Part shown: positions 42,333-51,119 of the stretch, piece by piece
How the letters are laid out: every line of letters starts with the position of its first letter
Position numbering within the stretch: position 1 is the first letter of the stretch
Source of the DNA: Streptomyces macrolidinus
GTDB lineage: Bacteria > Actinomycetota > Actinomycetes > Streptomycetales > Streptomycetaceae
Direction: 5' to 3'
NCBI RefSeq assembly: GCF_023887685.1
Contig: NZ_JAMWMR010000035.1
Location: 1-55,677, forward strand
DNA length: 55,677 bases
The notes under the pieces: model-generated
Databases searched by the model: none
Told to the model about the DNA's origin: nothing
What the model saw: the letters and a program-made list of their open reading frames with translations, nothing else
Translations under genes and position numbers: made by a program

Positions 42333-42815
42333 CTAGGCGTTGGTCGACGGCGCGGGTTCCCGGCGGTGCTCCAGCCATGTGCGGCTCAGGTCTTCCCAGA
42401 CCGCCTGGTATCTGCCGAAGACCTCACCGAGCTGGTCATGCGTGAGGTCGTCGGCGGGCGTGGAGGCCAGAAGGAACTCCAGGTCATCGGCGAGCCGCTG
42501 GAACCGGTACTGCGTCTCCTCCATGAGCACCCATCGCGAGCGCCAGTTGAAGAACGGTTCGACGGCCCCCAGCAGCGTGCCCACAGCCACGAGGGCGAAC
42601 GCCAGACCGGCCCAGGTGTTGAGGTTCTGCAGCCCCAGGATGACGGTCGACGCGGCGGACAGCCCGAGCGTGAGCATCTTGGTCACCGAAGCGCTTCGGC
42701 AAAACCTCTGCTTCCTGGCACGTGCGTAGTCGTTGCCCTCATGAATCTTGTTCAGCAGGAGGACGGCCGTCTCCCTCGGGCTGAGACCCACACCTGGTCC
42801 GCTTCCCGGCTGCAC
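42333..42815 (-). CDS. SLATT/DUF4231-type two-transmembrane protein
   Basis: A 160-residue protein with an N-terminal helix (TAVLLLNKIHEGNDYARARKQ), two membrane helices (TKMLTLGLSAASTVILGL, about 45-62; WAGLAFALVAVGTLLGAVEPFF, about 68-89), then a long amphipathic cytosolic helix (WVLMEETQYRFQRLADDLEF) and a Trp-rich end. This order (helix, 2TM, helix with conserved W-R-W around FFNWRSRWVLMEE) is the SLATT/DUF4231 pattern. SLATT proteins are predicted pore-forming effectors linked to nucleotide-signal (SMODS/SLOG) immune systems. No cyclase or SLOG gene is next to it here, so it is an orphan. Confidence 0.65.
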   Translation of the reverse strand: MQPGSGPGVGLSPRETAVLLLNKIHEGNDYARARKQRFCRSASVTKMLTLGLSAASTVILGLQNLNTWAGLAFALVAVGTLLGAVEPFFNWRSRWVLMEETQYRFQRLADDLEFLLASTPADDLTHDQLGEVFGRYQAVWEDLSRTWLEHRREPAPSTNA

Positions 42816-42934
42816 TCCGCCCCCAAAGGCCCATCGTCACCCCACAGTTCACCCCACAGTTCACCCCGCAGGACGCAGCTCCCGCCCGCGCGGTTCCCTG
42901 TGGGCGCCGTCCCGTGGGTGATCTCTTGCCGGTT

Positions 42935-43798
42935 CTACACGTCGCGGCGGCTGACGACCCCGACGGTCACCGCGGCGGACACCACGGCCCAGGCCGCGAA
43001 GGCCGTCCAGGAGACGGTGACCGTGGGCAGGGCCGGGCCCGCGGGCGGACGACGCAGGGACAGGCAGTGCGCCCAGTCGTAGAACGGGAACCACATGTAG
43101 AGGTCGTTCACCCATGGATGGACCGTCGGTTTGAACGTCATCGGCAGGACCACCAACAGGACGATCACCGCCACGACCGTACCCGCCGTGTGCCGCAGCA
43201 ACGCACCGATCCCCATGCCGACCAGCGCCGCGAGCGGGGCGAGCAGGGCGTTGGCCAGCAGCACGCGCGGCACCCCCGGGTCGTTCACCGATACCGCGAT
43301 CCCCCGCCCCGACAGGATGGACTGGCTCAGCGCGAACGTGCTCAGCGACACCACGACTCCTGTCGCCAGCATGACCGCCGTGGTAACGGCGAGCTTGGCC
43401 AGTACGACGCGGTGCCGTGCGGGGACGGCGCTGAAGGTGGTGCGGATGAGGCCGGTCGCGTACTCGCCGACGATGGTCAGCGCGCCGATGACGCCCGCGC
43501 CGACGACGAGCAGGATGGCGCTGATGTTGCTGAACGCGGTGGTCATCGCATCGAAGTGGGCGCGTTCGAGCGCGTGGTAACTCGGCCAGGCGTGGTAGTC
43601 GTCCCAACTCTTCTGCACGGTGCCCGCGAGGAGCAGCAGGATGCCTGCGCCGAGGACCCAGCGGGTCGAGCGCAGCGACCACAGTTTGGTCCACTCGGCG
43701 GTGAGCAGGCCGCGCCGGCGTACGCGCGGATCGGCGGCGCCCGACGGTGATCCGGCCGGGACCGAAGCGGGAGCAGGGGCGGAGGCGGGGGCGCTCAT
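42935..43798 (-). CDS. ABC-2 type transporter permease
   Basis: A 287-residue permease with an Ala/Pro-rich N-terminal tail, then TAEWTKLWSLRSTRWVLGAGILLLLAG, the typical opening of Streptomyces ABC-2 permeases (ExW-K-xxSxRS). Six membrane segments follow, with GVIGALTIVGEYATGLIRTTFSAVPARHRVVLAK as the conserved coupling loop. The protein ends in SRRDV. Its start overlaps the stop of the ATPase gene by four bases, so the two form an operon. Upstream and divergent is a two-component system that probably controls it. Substrate unknown. Confidence 0.9.
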   Translation of the reverse strand: MSAPASAPAPASVPAGSPSGAADPRVRRRGLLTAEWTKLWSLRSTRWVLGAGILLLLAGTVQKSWDDYHAWPSYHALERAHFDAMTTAFSNISAILLVVGAGVIGALTIVGEYATGLIRTTFSAVPARHRVVLAKLAVTTAVMLATGVVVSLSTFALSQSILSGRGIAVSVNDPGVPRVLLANALLAPLAALVGMGIGALLRHTAGTVVAVIVLLVVLPMTFKPTVHPWVNDLYMWFPFYDWAHCLSLRRPPAGPALPTVTVSWTAFAAWAVVSAAVTVGVVSRRDV

Positions 43799-44730
43799 CG
43801 TGTCTCCTGCGCGCTGTACTGGGCGTGGTGTGCGGTGAGTTCCATGAACGCTTCTTCCAAGGAGGCGTGGTGCGTGGTGAGTTCGTGCACGACGATGTGG
43901 TGACGACAGGCCAACTCGCCCACCTGTGCAGCGGGCAGGCCCGTGACGGCCAGGGCGTCCGCGCCGTCCGGGGTGGCGGTGGCTCCGGCGGCAGCCAGCA
44001 GCGGTACGAGCAAGGCGGCCTGCGGGGTGCGCACGGTGACATGGGCGCGGGCACCGCGGGCGGCGAACTCGGTGACGGTCTCCTCGGCGATCAACTCACC
44101 GCGTCCGACGACCACCAGCCGGTCCGCGGTGTTCTGCATCTCGCTCATCAGATGGCTGGACACCAGCACCGTACGCCCCTCGGCGGCCAGGCGCCGGAAC
44201 AGGCCGCGGACCCACCGCACGCCCTCGGGGTCCAGGCCGTTGACCGGCTCGTCGAACAACAGGACGGGCGGGTCGCCGAGCAACGCGGCGGCGATGCCCA
44301 GCCGTTGGCGCATGCCCAGGGAGAACCCGCCGACACGGCGATGCCCGGCGTCGGCGAGCCCGACCTCCTCCAGTACCTCGTGTATCCGGCGGCGGGGCAG
44401 CCCGTTGGTGTGGGCCAGCGCGGACAGGTGGGCCCGCGCGCTGCGTCCCGGGTGGACGTCGCCCGCGTCCAGCAGCGCACCGACATGGTGCAGCCCGGCC
44501 TGCCGTGCGGTGAAGGGGCGACCGTCGATGGTGGCGGTTCCGGAGGTGGGACGGTTCAGCCCGAGAATCATGCGCATGGTCGTGCTCTTGCCCGCCCCGT
44601 TGGGGCCGAGGAAGCCGGTCACGAGGCCGGGCGGCACGGTGAAACTCAGGTTGCTGACCGCGACGACGTCCCCGTAGCGCTTGGTCAATCGGTTGACTTC
44701 GATCACGTGGTCCACGCTGCCGGAGGACAT
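43795..44730 (-). CDS. ABC transporter ATP-binding protein
   Basis: A 311-residue ATPase: Walker A GFLGPNGAGKSTTMRM near residue 41, Q-loop variant HVGALLDAGDVHPGRSA, signature FSLGMRQRLGIAAALLGDP near 138, Walker B VLLFDEPVNGLDPEG near 158 and switch His in VLVSSHLMSEM. A C-terminal domain of about 90 residues follows, as in drug/antibiotic-type exporters (DrrA/BcrA-like). It pairs with the ABC-2 permease downstream through an ATGA overlap. It is divergent from a histidine kinase gene 123 bases away, the usual arrangement for a signal-induced export pump. Confidence 0.92.
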   Translation of the reverse strand: MSSGSVDHVIEVNRLTKRYGDVVAVSNLSFTVPPGLVTGFLGPNGAGKSTTMRMILGLNRPTSGTATIDGRPFTARQAGLHHVGALLDAGDVHPGRSARAHLSALAHTNGLPRRRIHEVLEEVGLADAGHRRVGGFSLGMRQRLGIAAALLGDPPVLLFDEPVNGLDPEGVRWVRGLFRRLAAEGRTVLVSSHLMSEMQNTADRLVVVGRGELIAEETVTEFAARGARAHVTVRTPQAALLVPLLAAAGATATPDGADALAVTGLPAAQVGELACRHHIVVHELTTHHASLEEAFMELTAHHAQYSAQETR

Positions 44731-44853
44731 CGGGGCACGGCATCGGCCGCGCGGCAGATCTTCCGGCCCGCGGATCTGTACTCGGGCCTATGCCCGCAGG
44801 CATACGTCCCAGGTCTGACGCCACGGTCGCGGCCGTCCCCCTACGCTCCGAGC

Positions 44854-46045
44854 GTGGCTCTTGGAAACCTGATGCGGATCGCGTGCGCCCCGGCGGCCCT
44901 GGCCGTGCTGCTCACCGCCACGTACACCGGTGGCCGCGCGCCGGGCAGTCCGGGCGGTGAGCCGATCACGCTCGTCGTACCGGCGGCGGTGATCGCGGCG
45001 CTGCCCTTCGTATGGGTCAGGGCGCGTCCGCGGCCGGTGCTGGCGGTTCTGTTGGCCGAGCTTGCCGGGAGCGCGGTGATCGGTCTGCGGTGGGAGCAGG
45101 TGTGGCCGCTGCTTCTGACGGCAGGCCTCGTGCTGATGTACGTCACCGCGGTGCGGGACCGGCGGGACGGGTTCACGGCGATGGTCTTCACGCTCCTGGC
45201 CGAGGAGGCGTCCTGGCTCACGGGCCTGGTGACAAGCGGCGGTTGGGGCCAGTTGCTCGTACCGGGCCTCGCGGGGCTCGGGGTGCTGCTGGCGCTGAGC
45301 GTGCTGGCGGCGTGGCTGGCCGGAACGTCCGTACGGCAGCAGCGTGAGTACGACGAGAGCGTGCGCAGGCACCAGGCCGCTCGGGCCGTCACCGACGAAC
45401 GGCTGCGCATCGCCCGCGACCTGCACGACATGGTCGCGCACAGCATCGGTGTCATCGCGATCCAGGCGGGAGCCGGACATCGGGTCATCCGCGTCTCTCC
45501 GCAGCAGGCCGAAGGCGCTCTGCGGGCCATCGAGGACACCAGCCGCCACACCCTGCGTGACCTGCGCGAGATGCTCGGCATCCTGCGCCGGGCCGACACC
45601 GGCCCCCAGCCCGACACCGGCACCGGCAGCGGTCCTCAGGAAGTCGCACGCACCGACGCGTTCGCCGGGCTGGACGACCTCGACCGGCTGACCGCCACCA
45701 CGCGGGCGGCAGGCGTGGAAGTGGACGTGCGCCGACAGGGCGTCCCGGACCGGCTGCCGCCGACGATCGACCACGCGGCGTTCCGGATCGTCCAGGAATC
45801 GGTGACCAACGTGGTACGCACGCCGACACCGGCCACTGCCGCGTGGCGATCGAGCACCGCCCGGACGCGCTCGACATCGAGATCACCGACGACGGGCGCG
45901 GCGGCACCACGGGCACGGGCACGGACGGTTACGGCATCCGCGGCATGCGGGAACGTGTGGCCTTGCTGGACGGGCGGTTCAGTGCCGGACCGCGGTCCGA
46001 GGGCGGGTTCCGGGTGAGCGTGTGTCTGCCCGGAAGGAACGATGA
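44854..46045 (+). pseudogene. NarL-type sensor histidine kinase, single frameshift
   Basis: The gene starts with GTG 44854. Five to six membrane helices (residues about 5-160) precede the HisKA_3 dimerisation helix with RLRIARDLHDMVAHSIGVIAIQA near 190 (phospho-His in RDLHD). The ATPase domain is split: FRIVQESVTNVVR in the first frame, then HADTGHCRVAIEH and GTGTDGYGIRGMRERVALLDG (G-boxes) in the next frame. The break is near 45819, where one missing C (CGCCACG read as CGCACG) explains it. The second frame has no stop before 46196, so a further small error near 46040 is likely; I end it at the TGA overlapping the regulator start. It pairs with the adjacent regulator. Confidence 0.8.
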
Positions 46046-46749
46046 CGGCCATGACGGCCACGACCGTCCGTGTCGTCCTCGCCGACGACCAGGAACTGGT
46101 CCGCGCCGGGCTGCGGATGGTCATCGACGCCACGCCCGACATCGAAGTCGTCGGCGAGGCCGGGACAGGCGCGCAAGCCGTCCGGCTCGTGCGTGAACTG
46201 CGCCCGGACGTCGTGGTGATGGACCTGCGCATGCCCGGCATGGACGGTGTCGAAGCCACCCAGATGATCGCCACGGACGTCCCCGCCACCCGCGTGGTCG
46301 TCCTGACCACCTACGACGAGGACGCCAACATCTACGCCGCGCTGCGCGCCGGCGCCGGCGGCTTCCTGGTCAAGGACATGGCACTGGACGACATCCTCAC
46401 CGCCGTCCGTGTCATCGCACGCGGGGACGCGCTGCTCGCCCCCGGCATCACCCGCCGTCTCATCGCCGACTTCGTCGCCTGCGGCGGCACCCGTCCCGAC
46501 CACGCCGAACTGCCGAGGATCACCGCCCGCGAACGCCAGGTACTGGCACTCGTCGGGCGCGGACTGTCGAACGCCGAACTCGCCGCACACCTGCACATCA
46601 GCCCGGGCACCGCCAAGGCACACGTCGCGAGCCTGCTGACCAAGCTCGGTGCGCGCGATCGAGTTCAACTGGTCATCCTCGCCTACGAGTCGGGCCTGGT
46701 GACGGTCGGAGAACAGAGAACCGGGCCACCTGGCGCCCCCGGTGGCTGA
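46042..46749 (+). CDS. NarL/LuxR-family response regulator
   Basis: A 235-residue regulator. The receiver domain has VVLADDQELVRAGLRMVI (acidic pair), the phospho-Asp in DVVVMDLRMPGMDGVEAT near residue 60, and the Lys in FLVKDMALDD near 110. The C-terminal LuxR helix-turn-helix is PRITARERQVLALVGRGLSN with SPGTAKAHVASLLTKLGARDR, the recognition helix. GGAAGGA precedes the ATG. It forms a two-component system with the upstream kinase. The likely target is the divergent ABC exporter operon (inference from layout). Confidence 0.93.
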   Translation: MTAMTATTVRVVLADDQELVRAGLRMVIDATPDIEVVGEAGTGAQAVRLVRELRPDVVVMDLRMPGMDGVEATQMIATDVPATRVVVLTTYDEDANIYAALRAGAGGFLVKDMALDDILTAVRVIARGDALLAPGITRRLIADFVACGGTRPDHAELPRITARERQVLALVGRGLSNAELAAHLHISPGTAKAHVASLLTKLGARDRVQLVILAYESGLVTVGEQRTGPPGAPGG

Positions 46750-46799
46750 CGCAGGGGCACCAGCAGCAGTGCTCGAGACACGAGAGGCTTGGGGCGCCG

Positions 46800-48335
46800 C
46801 TACTGCTGCCCGGACGCGGCCCGGCAGCTCAGGTCCTTGGCGGGGAGCCTGCCCGTGGTCAGGTAGAGCGTGGCGGCCCTGTCCGCGCAGGAGTTGCCGT
46901 CGGGCGCGTAGAGGACGCCGTGCCCCTCACCGCCGACGACAGTGAGCATCCGGGAGCCGCGCAGGGCCCGGTGCAGGGCCTGACCGGCGAACAGGGGTGT
47001 CTGGGAGTCCCACTCGTTCTGCGTGATCAGCGCGCCGGCCGTGTTCCCGATCGTGGTCTGCGGCTCGCTGCCCTGCCCCCAGAAGGCACACGGCGTGATG
47101 GCCGCCGCGAAGTCGCCGTACAGCGGATACCTGGCCTGGTCGCGGATCGCCTCGCGACGGTATCGCTCGGGGTCGTGCGACCAGGTACGGGTGTCGGCGC
47201 ACATGACGGACCAGGCGGCGGAGACGTAGGTGTCGTCGGGTTCCTCGGCCTGACCGGGCGTGCCGGACGCGGCCGGGCCCTTGCCCCCGGCCGGGTCGTC
47301 GTCCTCGGCCGCCTTCTTCAGTCCGGCGATCCGTTCGGCGGCCGTGCGGAGGTGGAAGAACGTGCTGTTGTCGGCGCGGATGTCGTCACCGGTGAGCGTC
47401 TGCCCCTCGAAGGTGATGGGTGCGCGGTCCGCCTGCGCGATCAGCTTCCAGTAGGTCTCGCGGACCTCGGCCGGGGTGGCGCCCAGTGCGTAGGTCGTGT
47501 GCCGCCGGGCGGCCCATCGGGTCCATCGCGTGAAGGCCTGCTCGGCCGCCTTCGCCATGTCCTGGAACATGCCCCGGTAGACCCGCGTGGGGTCGGTCGC
47601 GCTGTCCAGGACGATCCGGTCGGCGTGCTGGGGGAACATCTGCATGTAGACGGCGCCGAGGTAGGTGCCGTAGGAGATGCCCAGGTAGGAGATCCTCTTC
47701 TCGCCCAGCGCGGCGCGGATGACGTCCATGTCGCGGGCGCTGTTGCGGGTGGTGAGGTGCGGCAGTACGTCACCGGCCCGCGCCCGGCACTTCTCGGCGA
47801 TCGTACGGACCCGGTCCACGTCCTTGGCGAAGGTCGCGGCCTTGTACGGATGGTCGGACTGTTCGTCGGCGGTCAGAGCACAGCTGACGGGGGCGCTCTG
47901 CCCGGCGCCCCTCGGGTCGAAGCCGACGAGGTCGTAGCGCCGCTTCACTTCCGCGGGGAACTTCATGAGCGGGTCGGTGGGCAGGTTCAGTCCTGGGGCG
48001 CCGGGGCCGCCCGGGTTGAGGAGCAGAACACCGCGGCGTTCCTTCGGACTGCCCGCCTTGAGCCGGGATATGGCGAGGTCGATCGTCTTGCCGCCGGGGT
48101 CGCTGTAGTCCAGCGGCACCTCGAGGGTCGTGCACTGGATGGTGTCGGGTCCCTTCGCGTCGCAGCGTTTCCACTGGAGCTTGTGCTGCGTGTACTGCCG
48201 CAGGGGGTCCTTGGCGGCGGAGGCGTCGGAGGGCCTGGGCACGGCGCAGCCGGTTGCGAGTGTCAGCGCCGAAAGGCAGGTTGCCGCGAGACCGGCGGTG
48301 AGCAGGGTGGCTCGGCGGGTGATTCTGTTGCGCAC
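46800..48335 (-). CDS. Lipoprotein alpha/beta hydrolase, S33 tripeptidyl-aminopeptidase-like
   Basis: A 511-residue secreted peptidase. GTG 48335 opens a basic signal with lipobox LATGC near residue 27, so it is probably lipid-anchored. In the alpha/beta hydrolase domain, LLLNPGGPGAPGLN is the oxyanion loop, SYLGISYGTYLGAVYMQMFP near residue 222 holds the nucleophile Ser, the Asp lies in a late strand, and GGEGHGVLY near 483 supplies the His. The C-terminal cap (NSCADRAATLYLTTGRLPAKD) is the TAP-like domain. The family removes tripeptides or short acyl groups outside the cell (SlpD/SlpE and Tap relatives in Streptomyces). It converges with the response regulator gene. Confidence 0.9.
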   Translation of the reverse strand: MRNRITRRATLLTAGLAATCLSALTLATGCAVPRPSDASAAKDPLRQYTQHKLQWKRCDAKGPDTIQCTTLEVPLDYSDPGGKTIDLAISRLKAGSPKERRGVLLLNPGGPGAPGLNLPTDPLMKFPAEVKRRYDLVGFDPRGAGQSAPVSCALTADEQSDHPYKAATFAKDVDRVRTIAEKCRARAGDVLPHLTTRNSARDMDVIRAALGEKRISYLGISYGTYLGAVYMQMFPQHADRIVLDSATDPTRVYRGMFQDMAKAAEQAFTRWTRWAARRHTTYALGATPAEVRETYWKLIAQADRAPITFEGQTLTGDDIRADNSTFFHLRTAAERIAGLKKAAEDDDPAGGKGPAASGTPGQAEEPDDTYVSAAWSVMCADTRTWSHDPERYRREAIRDQARYPLYGDFAAAITPCAFWGQGSEPQTTIGNTAGALITQNEWDSQTPLFAGQALHRALRGSRMLTVVGGEGHGVLYAPDGNSCADRAATLYLTTGRLPAKDLSCRAASGQQ

Positions 48336-48394
48336 GGTGATGCTCGTCCTTGTCGAGGAGGGTGGGCGATGGGTCGACTGGTCGGCGAGACCGG

Positions 48395-48814
48395 TCAGTC
48401 GAGGTGCTCGCGGACGCACTGCGTGTACTGGTGGAAGCTGTCCGGCTGGTAGCACGCCTGCGTCTGGTTCGCGTACCAGAGCACGAGGACGGCGACCAGA
48501 GCGGACACCACGATCGCGAGGGACGACGTCACCAAGGCGGTGACGGCCTTGCCCCGGCCGACGCCGGTCCGCTTGGCCGTCAACAGCGCGGCGATGCCCA
48601 GGATCAGGCCGATCACGGCGAGAGGGCCGCCGATGAAGACGACCGAGGTGGCGAGGCCGGTGATGCCCAGGATCATGGCGGCCGTGGCCAGGCCGTTTCC
48701 GCTCGATGCCGTTCCGCTCGGTGCGGCCCATGTCCGTACTGCCTGAGTCTGCGCGGCCTGAGTCTGCGCGGACGCCGCGCGGTCCAGCGGCGTCTCGGTC
48801 CCCTGGGCGTTCAT
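48395..48814 (-). CDS. DUF4190 membrane protein
   Basis: A 139-residue protein with a Gln/Thr/Ala-rich cytosolic N-terminus that contains the duplicated unit AQTQAAQTQA, encoded by a 15-bp tandem repeat. The DUF4190 body follows: GLATAAMILGITGLATSVVF and PLAVIGLILGIAALLTAKRT, with the GxGRGKAVTALVTSSLAIVV loop. A third hydrophobic segment leads into a short extracytoplasmic tail (ACYQPDSFHQYTQCVREHLD) with two Cys. Function is unknown; many such proteins sit beside signal-transduction genes. It is divergent from the second histidine kinase and shares its control region. Confidence 0.82.
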   Translation of the reverse strand: MNAQGTETPLDRAASAQTQAAQTQAVRTWAAPSGTASSGNGLATAAMILGITGLATSVVFIGGPLAVIGLILGIAALLTAKRTGVGRGKAVTALVTSSLAIVVSALVAVLVLWYANQTQACYQPDSFHQYTQCVREHLD

Positions 48815-48904
48815 CAACGTGTCCTTCCGTCCCGTCGATCAGTGAGGGCCCGATTGTGGATTTCGAGAACCCGCGGGCACATCACGGGAAGGCGGGAGGA
48901 TTCG

Positions 48905-48922
48905 CTCCCCCGATCGGGGGAG
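48905..48922. promoter_or_regulatory. Perfect 18-bp palindrome, candidate operator
   Basis: CTCCCCCGATCGGGGGAG lies in the short divergent region between the DUF4190 gene (start 48814) and the kinase gene (start 48959), 36 bases before the kinase ATG. A perfect even-length palindrome at this place is a good candidate for the cognate regulator's binding site. Confidence 0.6.
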
Positions 48923-48958
48923 GCTGCAGGTGGGCCGTCCGGTCATACTGATCCGGCT

Positions 48959-50227
48959 ATGTTCAGGGGAATTCGGCCGCTGCTGCGCGGCTCCACGTAT
49001 TCAGGTGCGTTGTTCGCCTACTGCGGCGCGCTGGCGAGCCTTCCTTTGCTGCCCTTCGCGGCGCTGCCGGCGCTGGCGTGGTCGTCAGCCCCGGTAGGAG
49101 TGCAGTACGCCGTGACCGCGCTGGTGTGGTCCGTACTGATCGGCGTGATCGGGCTGGCCCGTACCACGCGACGGGTGCTGATCGCGTGCGCCCGGCGGAT
49201 GCTGGGCGTGCCGCTGCCGGATCCCTTGGGCGAGCGTCCGCGGGCGGGCTCGTTCGGTGCCGGGCGGACCTCTCCCCCGGTATCGGGCGCCGACCGCTGG
49301 CGGACCCCGCTGTGGCTGCTGGCGCACGTGGCGCTGGGGTGGGCAGGGGCGCAGCTCGGCGTCCTGCTGTTCATCGCCGGTCTGCTCCTGCCCGGCGGCT
49401 GGGCGGGCGCCGAGGCCGGGGTGAGTGTGAACGGCTGGTCGCTGCGGCCGGAGAGCGGCTGGCCGAGCTGGGCAGCCGCGCTGGGCTGCCTGCTGCTCGC
49501 GGCGGCCCTGTGTGGGGGCGTGACGTACGCCCTGCGATGGCTGGCGCCCAGGCTGCTCGGCCCGTCCTCGGCCGAACGGCTCGCGCTGGCGGAAGAGCGG
49601 GAGCGGACGGCGGCCGAACGCAACCGGCTGGCCCACGAGTTGCACGACTCGATCGGGCACACGCTGACGGCGGCCACGATCCAGGCGGCGGTGGCGGGCG
49701 AGGTACTCGACGCCGACCCGGTGGCGGCACGGGCCGCCCTGCGCAGCATCGAGGAGTCGACCCGGGCCGCCCTCGAAGATCTGGACTACGTGCTGGGCAT
49801 GCTCCGCGAGGAACACGCGGGGACGGCACCGACCCGGACCCTGGCCGACCTGCCCGAACTGCTGGACCGGCTGCGGCACGCGGGCGCGGAGGTGGAGCCG
49901 CACCTGTCGGGCGACTTCACGCACGTACAGGGGACGCTCTCCCGCGCGGCCTACCGGATCCTGCAAGAGGGACTGACGAACGCGCTGCGGCACGGAACAG
50001 GCGGCCCGATCCACATCACGGTGGCGACCACGCAGGACGCGCTGGAACTCAGTGTGGTCAACCGCACCGGACCAGAGATGACTTCGGGTGCCTTCCCGAC
50101 GTCCGGGCATGGTCTGCCGGGACTCGCCGAGCGCGTACGGCTGCTGCACGGCGCGTTCGAGGCGGGCCCGGACGGGCCGGAGCACTGGCGGCTCGCGGTC
50201 CGGCTGCCGGTACGCTTGCCCGCATGA
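48959..50227 (+). CDS. NarL-type sensor histidine kinase
   Basis: A 422-residue kinase, intact. There are four membrane helices in the first 190 residues (FAYCGALASLPLLPFAALPA; YAVTALVWSVLIGVIGLA; LWLLAHVALGWAGAQLGVLLFIAGLLL; AALGCLLLAAALCGGVTYALRWLA). Then comes HisKA_3 with RNRLAHELHDSIGHTLTAATIQA near residue 229 (phospho-His in HELHD). A compact ATPase domain follows, with YRILQEGLTNALRHGTGGPI (N-box) and SGHGLPGLAERVRLLHGAFEAG (G-box). No Shine-Dalgarno is visible before the ATG, so it may be translated from a leaderless or very short leader transcript. Its stop overlaps the regulator start (ATGA). Confidence 0.92.
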   Translation: MFRGIRPLLRGSTYSGALFAYCGALASLPLLPFAALPALAWSSAPVGVQYAVTALVWSVLIGVIGLARTTRRVLIACARRMLGVPLPDPLGERPRAGSFGAGRTSPPVSGADRWRTPLWLLAHVALGWAGAQLGVLLFIAGLLLPGGWAGAEAGVSVNGWSLRPESGWPSWAAALGCLLLAAALCGGVTYALRWLAPRLLGPSSAERLALAEERERTAAERNRLAHELHDSIGHTLTAATIQAAVAGEVLDADPVAARAALRSIEESTRAALEDLDYVLGMLREEHAGTAPTRTLADLPELLDRLRHAGAEVEPHLSGDFTHVQGTLSRAAYRILQEGLTNALRHGTGGPIHITVATTQDALELSVVNRTGPEMTSGAFPTSGHGLPGLAERVRLLHGAFEAGPDGPEHWRLAVRLPVRLPA

Positions 50228-50976
50228 TCGGCTCACACGCCGGCGCAGCGGTCACGACCAGTCCTGACGCCGACACAGCCGTCACCACCGGCGCCTGCGA
50301 GAGCACCTCCGTCACCCTCGTGATCGCGGACGACGACGCGGTGACCCGCAGCGGTCTGCGCACGCTCCTCGGGATGCAGCCGGGGATCACGGTGGTCGGG
50401 GAGGCCGCCGACGGCATCGAAGCGGTCGAGCAAGCACGGCAGTTGCGGCCGGACGTGATCCTGATGGACGTACGGATGCCACGCCTGGGCGGCATCGAGG
50501 CCACCCGGCAGATCCTGGCCGGACCGGCCGAGCCGCCGAAGATCGTGGTGATCACCACCTTCGAGAACGACGGCTACGTCACCGCCGCACTCAGCGCCGG
50601 AGCCAGCGGCTTCGTCCTCAAGCGGCTCCCGGTCCCGCAGATCGCACAGGCGGTACGGGTGGCCGCGACAGGCGAGGCGATCCTCTTCCCGGCGGCCCTG
50701 CGCCAGATGGTCACCGCCCGCCCGCTCGACTCCGCCAAAGCCCTGCCGCACGCGGCACTGACGACCCGGGAGGAAGAGGTCCTGCGCCTGATGGCCACCG
50801 GCCTGTCCAACCCGGAGATCGCGCAGTCGTGCGGAGTGAGCCAGGAGACAGTGAAGACACACGTCGGCAACGTACTGACCAAACTCGGCGCACACAACCG
50901 AACCCACGCGGTGGTGATCGCGTACGAAACGGGCCTGGTCGTTCCCCGGGTCACCCACCACGCCCGCACAGACTGA
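50224..50976 (+). CDS. NarL/LuxR-family response regulator
   Basis: A 250-residue regulator with an unusual Ala/Thr-rich N-terminal extension of about 28 residues. The receiver has TLVIADDDAVTRSGLRTLLG, phospho-Asp in DVILMDVRMPRLGGIEATRQ near residue 81, Lys in FVLKRLPVPQIAQAV near 132, and a LuxR-type DNA-binding end TREEEVLRLMATGLSNPEIA with SQETVKTHVGNVLTKLGAHNR. It is coupled to the upstream kinase by an ATGA overlap. The likely targets are its own operon and the divergent DUF4190 gene through the 18-bp palindrome (inference). Confidence 0.93.
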   Translation: MIGSHAGAAVTTSPDADTAVTTGACESTSVTLVIADDDAVTRSGLRTLLGMQPGITVVGEAADGIEAVEQARQLRPDVILMDVRMPRLGGIEATRQILAGPAEPPKIVVITTFENDGYVTAALSAGASGFVLKRLPVPQIAQAVRVAATGEAILFPAALRQMVTARPLDSAKALPHAALTTREEEVLRLMATGLSNPEIAQSCGVSQETVKTHVGNVLTKLGAHNRTHAVVIAYETGLVVPRVTHHARTD

Positions 50977-51119
50977 GCAACAGCGCTCTCGCGCGCCGAC
51001 GTTCGGCAGTCAAATCCTGCCAGAAGCGCGGCGCGGGTAACGATCGGTTGCAACAGCTCGCTGCCGGTGCCGGTCTCCGGCTGGGTCCCGGACTTCCTCA
51101 CCCCGGGACCCGACCAGAG

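Noticed and set aside
51004..51021. GGCAG-TCAAATC-CTGCC, looks like a tRNA T-arm
   Set aside because: No acceptor, D or anticodon arms are found around it and the loop is out of register by one base; treated as a simple hairpin between convergent genes.
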